Positions 1 to 10,942 of a stretch of DNA of 64,000 nucleotides are shown in pieces (the stretch's first letter is position 1; the number at the start of each line of letters is the position of its first letter). The stretch is from positions 62,001 through 126,000 of the forward strand of contig JAAVVG010000031.1 in assembly GCA_012976225.1 (NCBI GenBank), written 5' to 3'. The stretch is from Golubevia sp. BC0850. Lineage: Eukaryota; Basidiomycota; Exobasidiomycetes; Golubeviales; Golubeviaceae. Below the pieces are notes generated by a model. The model was not told the DNA's origin and searched no databases. It saw only the letters and a list, made by a program, of their open reading frames with translations. The position numbers were made by a program, and so were the translations under genes.

Positions 1-74
1 GTTTCTCTTCACAACCAATCCCATCATTCTTCCTTTTCTAATTTACTTCAACAACCTTATCAATTCACTCAATC

Positions 75-1856
75 ATGACCAAGAAGATCACTGAAGCACC
101 TCTACCAGAGATGGGATTGGAATCCCTCTTCGGTGTCAAAGGAAAGGTAAAGCAAGAATCAGAATCAGAATCGCCAGTTCAGTAGAAGTAGAACCCCACA
201 CTTTCCTATATTACTTGCACTCATCCTCAAACCCCCTCCCTTCCTGATCTTTCTATCTTTCTATCAGATCGCACTCGTTACTGGAGGAGGAACTGGAATC
301 GGAAAGAGTGAGCACCATTTAACCTCCAATCACCTCGTCCTCCCCATCTTTCTAATCTTCTCCTCTCCCTCTTCTCCCTCTCCAGTGATGGCCGCTGCCT
401 TAGTCCGTAACGGAGCTAAGGTTTACATTGCATCTCGTAAACTTCCAGCAATTGAGAAATCAGCCAACGAACTCTCAGCTCTCTCACCTTCAGATTCTGG
501 AATTTCCGGTCCAGCTTGCATTCCAATTACCGCAGACGTTTCTTCAAAAGCGGGTTGTGATGATTTAGCTTCCAAGATTAAAGAGAAAGAAAGTCATTTG
601 GACATTTTGATTAATAATTCAGGTGCTACTTGGGGAGCTCCTTTGGATAACTTCCCAGAAGAAAAAGGTTGGGATAGGACTTTCAATTTGAACGTCAAGA
701 GTCAGTTCTATTTGACTGTTGCGTGAGTATGATTGGAGATTGAGAATGAAAGAAAAGGAGTATCAAATGGATTTAGCAGGTCTTATTTGTAGGAAGGCTG
801 CAGGTTGGTTGGAACAAGCGGAGATAGAGCAGGGAGCATGAGTCTATCTCCAATCTCTCTTGAATCTGTCTAACACTCCTCTCCCCTCATGCATTTACAC
901 TTTAAGTCTTCTTCCTCTACTTGAAGTTGGAAAGTCAAACACTAGTGAGTGTGTCTCTTCCCTTTCCACTATCTCCACAGCCTTTCTGACATTAAGCCCT
1001 TCCCCTTGTTCACTCCCCCGTACTTCTCAGAACAAGCATCAGTCATCATGATCTCCTCAGTCGCAGGATTCGTCCCAATGGCTGGAGGTCCTCTAGCTGC
1101 TCCTGGAACTGGAACTTTCAGTTGTAAGTTTATCAACCATTTCTAATTTCTATGAGCGAGCTTTGACTCCTCTTTCTGGGGAGATCTCGCTCTTGACCTT
1201 CTTGGGAGAATCTCTTTTCAGATTCCTTCTCCTAAGAATCTTTCCAGGAGGTCCAGCATCTGACCTCACCCTTCTCGAACGTTTCCACCTGCTTCTTTCT
1301 TTCCACCTCTCTGTCCCCCTGCCACCGTTACCTTCCTTCTTTCAACTCCAATCTCGGTATTCTACTTGACGACTTCTAGACCAACCCTCGAAAGCCGCTT
1401 CAATCCATCTAACCAGAACTCTAGCCAATCAATTAGCAGAGAAATACGTTTTGGTCAATGCTATTTGTCCAGGAGTTTTCCCTTCTTTAATGACTGCTTA
1501 TGGGTTGAATGAGAACAGGGAGTTATTCGATGAGAGTCAACCTACTGGTGAGTGGAGCACTTCATTCTTTGTTTCAATCCCTATCGCTTTCTCTCCCTCA
1601 AGAAGAAAGTTGGTCGAGAGAAGGATTCTTCTCTCTTGATTGATCTTCGTCCCATCCAAAGCCTACCCCGAGGTCTTCTGATCATCTTCTCCCCCCTTCT
1701 CCTCTCTCAAAACCATGATGAACAGGTCGTGTCGGTCAACCTCAAGATATCGGAGGTCTCGCGGTCTTCTTATGTTCGAGAGCCGCTTCTCATATCACTG
1801 GAGCTGCGATTCCAATCGATGGAGGTCAATCTATCCAATGGATGCCTCGTCTTTAA
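75..1856 (+). CDS. Short-chain dehydrogenase/reductase, copy 1
   Basis: This is an NAD(P)-dependent oxidoreductase of the classical SDR family, probably cytosolic, with unknown substrate. I read seven exons: 75-146, 268-307, 386-722, 907-944, 1031-1123, 1380-1547 and 1726-1856. They give 292 residues, the usual SDR length. The Rossmann motif TGGGTGIGK spans exons 2-3, NNSG follows in exon 3, and the catalytic pair sits in YQPSK at the start of exon 6. The C-terminal part has the usual SHITG and IDGG motifs. The fold resembles the RhlG/gluconate 5-dehydrogenase-like fungal SDRs, but the substrate cannot be read from sequence. A paralogue at 16950-18639 lies in opposite orientation; their largest exons differ at 16 of 113 residues. 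Both look intact. The ATG was chosen because it opens a conserved N-terminus shared with the paralogue ([19 protein letters not shown]). Confidence 0.85.
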
Positions 1857-4421
1857 GGGACCCTGTAGTTGCGAAATATTCTCCGAGGTGGAAGAAGTTC
1901 GAAAGGCAGGTGCAGAGGTGGCGGGAGTAGGGGGTGAAAGGGATGTTCATAAATTGAGATTCCGTACGTGTCAAACCATTTAAAGTGTCTTTTCTTTGGA
2001 TTTTGTTTTCGAAAATGCGAGATCGATTGTGAAACTTTGAAGATTGGCCTCCTTACGACTTGAAATTGGGTGGCGTTGGTGAGCTCCATCTCTCTTTCTT
2101 GCCTTTCTTACCCCTTGACAACCAGAGCTTTTAATCCGAAACCCTCTAATCTTAAAGCAACCGCCTCCAGTCAATCAATCTTCTACCTTCTATCTTCTTC
2201 AGAACATTCACTCATCTTCGACAATGACGAAAGATGAAGCATCTCCACGCCTGAACTTCAGAATCTGCAATCACTTCCAAGCCCACGACTGCCTACCTCA
2301 ATCTAAGCCAAGTCATCTCAGAGATTTCAAATCTGGTCAGAGAGTGAGAGATATCCTGGAGAGATACTTCAAGAAGAGTGGAAGATCAATCACAGACGAA
2401 CAGCTCGCTCAATACGAGCTGTGTCTTTGTCTTAGCAAGGAGGGCTCATGGAAAGGGAGCAGAGAGTCAAGCTTTGTTTGGATCTGACCAGGAAGATCAG
2501 AAAATCTGATTTGAAGGAGGGAGCTAGAATCTTTGTTAGAAAGGCCAATGGAGTGGTAGTTGAAGAGGAAGAAGAAGAGGAAGAGGAGGTCGAAGTGAGT
2601 TGCTGAGAAAGGGAGGCCGGCACAAGGGAGGGGAGGCGCTGATAGGAGATGGAGATCGAGGAGATGCTTAGCAAGTCATTGCTCTAGTGATATCATTTGC
2701 ATATTTCGATCTGAATATCTGCTGAACTCCATCCCTTTTGGCAAGATAGATGCTTCTTAGAGGCGTTGTCAGGGAGATCACAGCTCATCTTATGTACACC
2801 CTTCCCCTCCAATCTTTCCTTCTCCTCTCCTCTTGCCTTCTGAGAATGAGAACACATCTCATCTTCTGAAGCCGAGGCTAGCGTGGCTGAGAAGATCCGT
2901 CCTCTCACTCGTCAAGCAGCTGCGCCCAAGCCAGCCAAAGCCATAGAACCTACTTGTCGACCTGCTCGTCAACTTCCTCGTCAATCTACTCGGCAATCTA
3001 CCCAAAGATCTACTCGACAATCTACTCAAAGATCTACTCGAAAATCTGCTCCCCAACCTAGCCGCCAATCTACACGTCAACCCACCGGTAAACTTAAGAA
3101 GCAAGAAGGTCACCGAACAGTCCAAAGCGATCAAGATGCTTGGTGGAGACAAGTTCCTTTCTCAGTCAGACCTAGACGTAGCATTCTCAAAGAATCCTCA
3201 AAGAAGCATTTGGAGAAAAGTAAACGCTTCCATCAAGCTTGCTTTGAGGATGACTCCAAGAGGTGAGAGAAAGAACGTCGGAACCTTTCTTCGATTCTCG
3301 TTCGATCTTTGAATGTTTGCGTAGAGCAACGTCGAGAAGCCAACAAGACATTCAAAAAGAAATCGATACTGATAGATTCCATGAATGCAGTCAGACTGAT
3401 GCACTCTTGGGCAGTCGAAAAAGAAGGTGAGTTCGTCGGAGTATTGTTCGCTTTCTGTTTTGGTCGACTGCTGACCTTCATCTCCTGTCTCTTCTGCTTC
3501 ACACTTACAGATGACTCAGAACTTCTCTTCACGGATTCATCTGATTTAAAAGATGAAAATCCTTCTGCCAATCTTTCAGCTCTTGGAGGAGAAAAGAAAC
3601 GTTCGGTAATCAGAAGGGTCTCTGAACTATGGGGAAACAACCTTTGGAAAAACCAAAAGTTGAGGTCGGACACGAATCCAATCGCTCTCAATCATGCTTG
3701 GACGACTGGTCCTCTTCTTCAGATGGCGAGTTTGACTGCTCTCAGCACCTCCAATCCTACTTACACTGGTTATCCTCCCTGAGTCCCCCAAGCCTCAGAC
3801 AGTCTTTGAAGGATCGTGAGGCTTCTAGGGCCAGTAAAATTGCTGTCTCTGGTTCAGTATGGTCACAGACGACGGTCGTGCCAAATGCGGTTCCGATTCT
3901 TCAAGAACTTCTCAAATCTGAAGCTCCAGCCACCTCCCTAACTTCTCAACTTCTTCAGCCACCCTAGGACGAGCCTGTTCAACAGCAAGAGAATACTCCT
4001 TCTCCATCATCTCCGAACCCCATCGATGTGGCCGAACTTTCAAACAAAGCTCTACTATCAGACCTCAAGAGATCCCTCAAACGCAAACTCTCGGTTTCAG
4101 GACTGGAGGGAGGAGAGACGAAGAAAGTCAAGAAAGAGATGAAGAAACACTACAAGAGAGTGAAGAAAGTTTTGAAGAAGGAAATGAAGTCTGGAATCTT
4201 GGAGATGCTGGGATAGATGGTTTGGAGAGGAGGAGGGGCACTGACGGCGGATCTGTCAGGTAGAGGACAAGGGGCAAGGAAAAGGGGGTGGGGGGGGGAG
4301 TAATGGGGCAACGAAGAAAGAAATGGCTCTCTATCCTACGATTTTCCTCCCCAATCAAACGCATTTTTGTATCTTACGTCTCATCAAATCAATTCGTCAA
4401 CCGTCACGATTCCATCTTTCT
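1840..4421. repeat. Left arm of large inverted repeat
   Basis: This segment is the reverse complement of 14264-16960. For positions 2224-4421 the coordinates of matching bases sum to 18685, so there are no indels there. I saw no mismatch from about 2012 to 4421. Single-base differences occur at about 1975 and 2011, and more towards 1840, where the SDR coding paralogues diverge clearly. The inner end is sharp: the arms match through the T-rich CATCTTTCT at 4421 and then differ completely. The spacer between the arms is 9842 bp. The arm holds the 3' end of the SDR gene and a decayed Lys-rich gene. Confidence 0.92.
2224..4216 (+). pseudogene. Decayed Lys-rich gene of unknown family, left copy
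   Basis: I do not recognise the family. The first segment (2224-about 2442) reads as a plausible protein start (MTKDEASPRLNF...). It continues in another frame from about 2449 (MEREQRVKLCLDL, then an acidic run), as if one G had been lost from a GGG run near 2443. After a GTGAGT donor at about 2594, a segment at about 2860-3262 carries a degenerate RQST/QRST repeat rich in Arg, Ser and Thr. Further segments lie at 3315-3420 and 3512-3640. Another frame change near 3630 leads into 3640-3964, an in-frame TAG lies at 3965-3967, and a very basic tail (KKVKKEMKKHYKRVKK) ends at 4216. The phases of the 3262 and 3315 splice sites do not match. The simplest reading is a pseudogene; unusual splicing could explain some breaks. 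An identical copy lies in the other arm. Confidence 0.5.
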
Positions 4422-4887
4422 GGCACTCTCAGCTTCTGTGAATATGCTACTTTCGGGAGCTGCATCGTGATCTCATATCACCTTACATTTGTCCACCTTC
4501 TTGAATTCCTGGAATTTATTCGCATCTCGATTAAATACCCTAGAGAGTAGGTTGGATTTCTTGTCAAGCCACTTGGAAGGCGACAGAAGAAGAAGAAGCT
4601 CGGAGGGAAGAGAATTATTAATGGAGGCCATGCCGGAAGAGGCTGATGAAGAAAAGGAGAGTTTTACCATGTCATCAGCCAGTAAATTTTAGAGATGGTA
4701 GAGAGTGATGCTTTTACTTCCTTTTGATGCTGAACACGATATTGATATATTGATGAGTGCTGGGTTGGGAAGAGAAGAACCTGCGCTGCTACGATCTCTC
4801 TCCCTGGTTGGCGTCGTCCCCCTCCTTCCCTCTCATCCTCCTCTTCATCTTTTCTTCTTTCCTCTTGATTTGTCAGAGAGTGAGGTA
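4422..4887. other. Spacer without supported gene
   Basis: This stretch lies between the inner end of the left inverted-repeat arm and the next gene. A 67-codon ORF (4489-4692) is slightly coiled-coil-like (SRLNTLESRLDFL) but has no supporting context. The rest is pyrimidine-rich promoter-like sequence before the ATG at 4888. I see no other element. Confidence 0.5.
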
Positions 4888-7098
4888 ATGGGCAATCCTA
4901 TCCTTTCAATCCTGTTTCCATGTTGCGTCGCTCGACGACGAACAACTTCCTCAAGCCAGGAGCATCAAGATGAATCTACTCCCCTTTTGAATAAGAATAG
5001 AAAACTTCCTCAAGGCAAGGGAGAGACAGCTCAGGGTCAAGATGAAAATGAGCAGATTAATTTAGATAAAGGTGAGGAAGGAAAGGGGAAACAAAAGGAG
5101 AAGAAAGTTTGGTATGATGAAAGAGTTTTGAGAAAAATCATGGTCGATGTTCAAAGGTAAGTCTTACAGTCCAATGGAGCATAGAGAACTGATGATCATG
5201 GCTCAGTTCAAAGGAATGGGTTGGAGATACGATATGATATAGTTTCAGAAATAGCCATCTTGAATCCTCTGCAAGAGAGTCAGAGAATGCAGCATGACTC
5301 ACTCATCTATTCCCTGCTAACATGAATCCCTTTCTTCTCTTCAATCATCTTCTAAATTTCGTCCCTCTCTTACTCTTCATAGCTCATTCATTCCACTAGA
5401 CAAGGCTCAATTCCCATCCAATGCAACTGCAACCTCAACAACCGGTTCAACTTCTTTCCTCAATAATTCCTCCAACTCCAACAATCCTTCCAATACCCCC
5501 TCGAGTTCTAGAATCCCTTTACCTGAATTATCAACAAGAGATGATGTCGAAGCTGTCTCTAAGATTTACTTGGCTTCATTGACCAATGAAGAAGGTACCG
5601 GAGACAGCAGAAATTCAATCGCCTCTCCAGTAGATGTGGGAGAAGATGGCAACAACAGTTCTGGTTTTGCTATCATTGCAGGTCAAATTGTAGCATTACC
5701 TACAGCTAAGGAAACCAGAAATGGTTCAAGATCAAACAGCAAGAGAAGGAAATCTAATCATTCAGAAGGATCGAATGGGAGTAACTTTTCGGGTAGAGGT
5801 GGTTTACCTCGACCGTTGACTCTTGTTAGAAATGTTAAGTTGAATCTAAGTTCCAATTCAGAGACTGAAAGTGCGATGTTGGAGGTTAATGTTGAAAGAG
5901 GTAGAGGAAGGAGGAGGAAACAGAATGAAGAAGAAGTTATGACTGGATTGGGTCTTACAGAACATCAAGATGCAGAGTTGGATCGATTGGGGAACTTTAA
6001 TTCTACTTCTGGAAACAAATTGAGAGAGGCAACAGGATCTCAAGGTATTGATGCTAATCAAGTCGATTCAAATTCGAATCAAAATGGAAAGAAACCTTTG
6101 AGAGTGGTTGATATTTGGGCTGGAGATGATGATGAGACAAGTGAGGAGGGATTAGATGACGAAACTGGCAACGTCAATGAAAGTGTGGTGGAGAATAATG
6201 ATAATGAAGAGGTTGGAAGGAGGAAAGAAGAGGAAGATCATGAGGTGAGTTGAGCTGGGGCCTGATTGTACTTAGAAGAGGGCAATCGATGGAAACGAAC
6301 GAGTTGTCTGGTTGGAAGTCTGGGTTGGCTAAATTGAGGAAAACGCAGGGCGAGAGAGAGGAGAGCGGGCGAGAGCGACCCTAACCCTAAGCGCAAGGGG
6401 AGGAGGAGATGTAAAAAGGAAGCAAATTCTTCTCTCTCTTCTTACTTACAGCCCCTGATCATTAGTGTGATGATGCTTAATGAAGCTCAATTGAGAACTG
6501 AAAAAATGGTCTTCCGAGAATGGAGACATTCCAAGACAGTGTTGTTCTTTTACTGACCCTGTCTGCCTCATTCTGAAATCTTTCCTGTTTCCGATTATTA
6601 TTTTTCGTTTCTTCACAGTTCCTAAGCCTGACTCCTACAGCGACTAGATCCTCAACAAATTCATCAACTGCTACAACGCCTACTAAACCGAATCTAACTC
6701 TTCCGACTTCAACAACGTCAAATCCAACTCCATCAAATTCTTCGAACCCAAATTCCAATCCTGCTTCAACTTCAAATTCAATCTCAAGTCTTCCGAATCT
6801 TTCAATCACTCCAAATAAAGATCTGAGTATCACGATTCTACCAGCTTCTAAAACTCCAAAGAGTCGATTAATGGGAAGTGGTGGAAGTTCAATCGTCACT
6901 CCAACTACTGCTAGTAGCAAATCATCAATTCATACTCAGAGAGGTTTAAACATGTCTCAGGAGTTCAGTGGAGAGGTGAAGAAAGTTAAAAGGAGGATCT
7001 CAAATCATGAAATTGAGGATCAGTTCTTGAAGAAATTGGAAGAAATTGAGAAGAAAAGAGGAAGAGCTCATACCAAGGATCAGTGGGGTGAGATGTGA
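4888..7098 (+). CDS. Protein with possible N-terminal lipid anchor, weakly LAMTOR1/Meh1-like
   Basis: I read three exons: 4888-5156, 5383-6244 and 6619-7098, giving 536 residues with consistent phases. The protein begins MGNPILSILFPCC, where Gly2 and the Cys pair could be myristoylated and palmitoylated. It continues with a DESTPLL segment and a short helix (YDERVLRKIMVDVQRSFI) across the first splice junction. This order resembles fungal LAMTOR1/Meh1 (Ego1) anchors of TORC1 at the vacuole. However, the protein is several times longer than that family, so the assignment is weak. The middle is rich in Ser, Asn and acidic residues (DIWAGDDDETSEEG). The C-terminus is a basic helix followed by EIEDQFLKKLEEIEKKRGRA. 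It is the first gene inside the inverted-repeat spacer. The 374-bp second intron contains CCCTAACCCTAA, probably by chance. Confidence 0.6.
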
Positions 7099-7985
7099 TT
7101 AGCGCACTATCAAAGGGACGTCGCCACTCTTCGAATCCCCCTTTCGACCCACCCCTCAAGGATCAAGCTCTCACTTCCAGCTACTCCAAGGTAAATTCTC
7201 ACTTTTGAATAAGGCTCGCTGAACAAGGCTCGTCTTTCTCTCTGCTTTAAAATCACAACTTCAACTTTATCCTTCCCCTCGCAATTTCTGAGATCTCCCT
7301 TCTTTCCAACTTCAAGTCTTCTCAGATCAAAACCTCTCTTCAAGCAACCTAAAGAAAAGTACTCTATCGAATTCAAATGCAAATCCGAAATCAAATGCAC
7401 ACAATCTATCCAAAATGCAATATCAACATCATTCAAAAGCAAGAAGGGATACAACTCGCAAGCTCAAATCTCTGATTCTTTACTCTCTTTCAGCTTTCCC
7501 CTTCCCACCTTGAATCGAATCAAAAATAAAAATCACAGGCGCTCAACTCCGTTCCCGCTATACCCCCCTTTTCTTTTAGCCACTGGCACCACACAAACCA
7601 ATGTATCTATTCGCTAGAACTTCCACTCACTTTCGTTTTTCTTTCTTTCTTTATATCATACTCAAGGTCCCCTTCTTCTCATCACTTCTCCTTACCACCA
7701 ACTTTCATTTGAATCAATCTTGATTTCGGGGCTCTTTGCTTTTCGACGGGACGCATGCTCAATGCTCATTACTGTCTCGACGGACAGAGCTGTTGAAGGC
7801 GGCGCGAAGGATTTACTTGCATGAAAATGGCATGAGACTCGAGAGAAGATAAAGATGAGATAGCGATTCTGTAGAGTTGATGGTCTCGACGATTGGAAGA
7901 AGAATCGAACCTGTCGAGAGTGGGCAAGGTTTTTTAGCAACTGAGGTGATTACGCATCAGAACTAATGTACTCTGTCCCTCACCT
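7099..7985. other. Intergenic, no gene seen
   Basis: This is pyrimidine-rich sequence with several short ORFs that show no codon pattern or family motif. TTCGAATCCC at about 7128 resembles a tRNA B box, but no cloverleaf or A box could be fitted. The stretch also covers the possible degraded 3' end of the P450 gene on the minus strand. Confidence 0.4.
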
Positions 7986-9493
7986 TTCGGAATCTTCAAG
8001 CCATTGTACCACAGATCAGCCGTGCTAGTCCTAGGGGTGACAGATTGTCTGCAGGAAATGTGTTGACACGTGGCGTAAACTTCTCAGCTTAGGCAGCCGT
8101 TCCATGGCTGCTTTCTAATATTGAGGAGTACTCAACCTGGTGAGAATCTACCAAGAGTTTCCCGCACTATTGCTAGAGCTCTCAGAGGGAAAGGGTCAGA
8201 GCCTTCTCTCAAAGGCTCGTCTCTCGCTTCAATCTCCTCTCTCAACTTGGCTTGTTGATCTTGAAGATAAGCTGCAACTGCTAGAACAACTCTGACAAAA
8301 ACACTTTCAGTATCTGGATTGTGCCAAAAAAAAAGAATTGTCAATTTCAATTGGAGTTAGGACTCGTCGCATCGAGAACTCAGGACTCCCGCTTCAAGAG
8401 TAGCAGCACTCTCTGCGTCATAGCCTGCTCGGGCTCGAATGCGGTTTTGGAAGTATAAACCAGCTTAAGAGTACACTCGGGCCAACTTTCCCAGCCTCCA
8501 GCCTCTTCCACCTTCTTCTTAGCGAAACTTTCAAGCTCTTCGCAACCTTTCGTGCAATCCTCTCTAGTCATCCTGGCTTTCTGGGTGATACTTCTAGATT
8601 TCCAAAAAAAACCAAATAGTATAATAAAGGAATTGCGGCAAGCAAAATTCTGTTGAAAGAAGCCATCAACAACACTTCATGCACTGAGTGAAGAAGATTT
8701 GCGACTTGTGGAATGGTTTGAAGCTCTTCGTATGTTGGTGTAAGTCCATGAGAAAGTGATAACATTGTGAGAGTATCCCAATTGATTCCTAGTTGAAACA
8801 GATCGATCGTAGTAGATCTGGACTCGGAAAGTGACCCTGAGATGTAATCGACTGTCTCTCTCGAAGCGTGTCGAGCACCTGTAAGCCCTACATCTCTAGT
8901 CACCTTCATGTTGAGTTTCCTACAGGTATCTACTAGGGGATTGTCTGAAGAGCACATAGTAATGGGACTAAGGAAGAGGTGTGACGGAATCAAGACAAGG
9001 TCAGAAGCTCGAACGAAGCTCTCCAGAAGCGGGAAGTGAACTCCCTTGTTTTCCAATCGAAACTCTTGTTGATAGAAGAATACAAAAGGTCTTTCGCCGA
9101 GATGGATAGAATCTCTCGTTAAAAGCTCCGTAGCTGCGTTCTCGCCACAGATCACGTCCATTCTTGTCATGCCAAAGTCGACTGGGAAGACTTCTCCGTA
9201 TTTTGACTTCCATTCTTTCTTCACTAATTCTGTGAAAGCTCCATTCCATAGCCATGGGCTAGAGCCTAGAATTGGGATCGACGGCGGTCCTGGCCATGGA
9301 GATCTTCTATGGAGTGAAAACTTTAGAGGTTCGGAAAAGGGGGGGGGGATCTTCGTGAGCTTTTGGTCGCACTGATCTTGTGCGTGAACTCTGAGATGTA
9401 ACATCTACTCACTAAAAGGATCATGACGAAGATCAGCGTTACAACCAGTACTGGGCTAGCATCAACATCAAGGTTGTTGAGTCGAATTGTCAT
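7985..9493 (-). pseudogene. Degraded cytochrome P450
   Basis: On the minus strand, a start at 9493 gives a membrane anchor (VLVVTLIFVMILLVS). A GTGAGT donor and a second exon encoding the Pro-rich hinge (WPGPPSIPILG) and the first half of a P450 domain follow. Further segments at about 8571-8390 and 8330-8140 include QAKLREEI and the K-helix ExxR motif in AIVRETLGRF. A small segment near 8045-7990 reads ADLWYNGLKIPK, the usual strand after the K helix. I find no I-helix oxygen-binding motif and no FxxGxRxCxG haem loop downstream. The frame between the anchor exon and the hinge breaks at a run of ten C (G on the plus strand, about 9339-9348). I call this a pseudogene; a sequencing error in the homopolymer could explain one break but not the missing haem region. 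Confidence 0.6.
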
Positions 9494-10942
9494 ATCGTTA
9501 GGTTGAGCTTGGGAGAGAATGAGAAGTAGAAAGCGAGAATCCACCTCTTTAAAGGTGATGCGAATTGAGTACATTGGATTTGAGACTAGAGCATTTCGAA
9601 AAGATGAAAACCAAGCTAGTCAAGATCTTCTTCCGGAGGATTTTGAATAGCATCCAAGACGAAGGCAACAGAGCCAAAGACTTCCATCAATGGAATCCAC
9701 AACCTGAAACATTCCAAAGCATTTCTGACTAGTTTGTTTTAGAGAGTGAGATGTGAGATCGTGAGATCTTAAAACACTCGCTCTGGTTTGGGCGTCGTCT
9801 CCGTTTGTTCCAAACCTTCAATAACGGTTCAATGGCAACGTGGAAATCCGAATTGGCCAAAGTTGGGAACGGTGTGTGGACACGTGGAATGATCTACTTT
9901 TCTTTTTGATCTTGAGAATGACATAACTTTCGTCCAAAATAAGCTTCAATGGCTCGTGGCTCTGGAGCGTGCTGCTGGTGTGAAGGTTTCCTTCTTCTCG
10001 AGACAATGGCTTCGCAGAGCCGCCTTGGTAGAGTGGGGCACTTTTGTTGCTGGAATTCCGATGCTGGTAAAGAATAAGAAGCTCGTGGGCTTATGCTATG
10101 TCAGAATTGTCTTGTCTGCGCAGAATAAAGTGAAGAGATAGGGTGGCTCTGGGAAGAACTAAGAAGAAGACGAAGGGAAGAAGGGTTCGTTCGAACCACT
10201 CGACAACACTAGATCTGTTTCACCCAAAGATGAAAAAGTCATTTGGAATTTAATTTATAAATTTTTACGGAGAAAAGGAGTATGGAACAAAAAGAGAGAC
10301 TTGAGAACTTAGGAAAAGCAGATTTACACGACTGAGGTTCGGGGAGAGGACAGAGTCTTCGAGATCGATCCACATAGCAGAGGTAAACTTGATTTGAGGT
10401 GTAACGATCTCAAATGAGAGACTCTCTTCAAGAGATACAAAGAATAAAAGGAAAGGCGAAGAAAATGATGGGGGTAGAGAGGGGAAAGATTTCTTGGGAA
10501 AACTATGGAGACTAAAAAATGAGAGTGTAGTTCGCTGGAAATACTGATATTGTCCGCTTTGAGATAGAGAGAGAAAGGAAAGAGAAAGAGAAATAGTGGT
10601 AGATCGGCAATTTTGAATGTAGATGATGACTTTGTTTTTTTCGATCGATTATCCTTCCTCGGTAAAGATTTTTGATAAAACAACAAAGAATGAAAGGAGA
10701 AGAGAATCTTGATGGTTGGAGCAATTTGGAGGAGAAAGACTTTAGCGACAGTGTTGATTTCAGATAAGGAGGACTAGATTCGAGGTGCTTGAGAGGTTGT
10801 TGGCAAAGTGTTCGGGAGGAGATTTTTGAAGAGATAGACGACAAGACCAGCTTGTTTCCTTGTTCATGATCGTCTACCCAAGAATTAATCTTGTTTGGAT
10901 ATGGACTGAACTAAAAGGTTGAGAAACGGAAATCTTGACAAA
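9494..10942. other. Long intergenic region with a possible orphan exon
   Basis: There is no complete gene. On the minus strand near 9703-9628, a TTTCAG acceptor precedes an open segment reading WIPLMEVFGSVAFVLDAIQ and ending in a stop. This looks like the last exon of a lost membrane-protein gene, but I cannot place it in a family. The rest is promoter-like and AT-rich (10240-10300), with overlapping low-complexity ORFs on the minus strand at 10324-10844 that I do not believe. Confidence 0.35.

Noticed and set aside
3309-3782. 157-codon ORF as an independent gene
   Set aside because: It reads through a splice donor and acceptor and fits better as parts of the decayed Lys-rich gene.
2224-4216. 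Mating-type homeodomain gene in the inverted repeat
   Set aside because: No homeodomain WFxNxR motif is found in any frame, and there is no divergent partner.
6379-6390. Interstitial telomere-like CCCTAACCCTAA
   Set aside because: Only two units within an intron; expected by chance or as branch-site-like sequence.
7100-7150. tRNA-like B box (TTCGAATCCC)
   Set aside because: No A box, acceptor stem or anticodon arm could be fitted around it.
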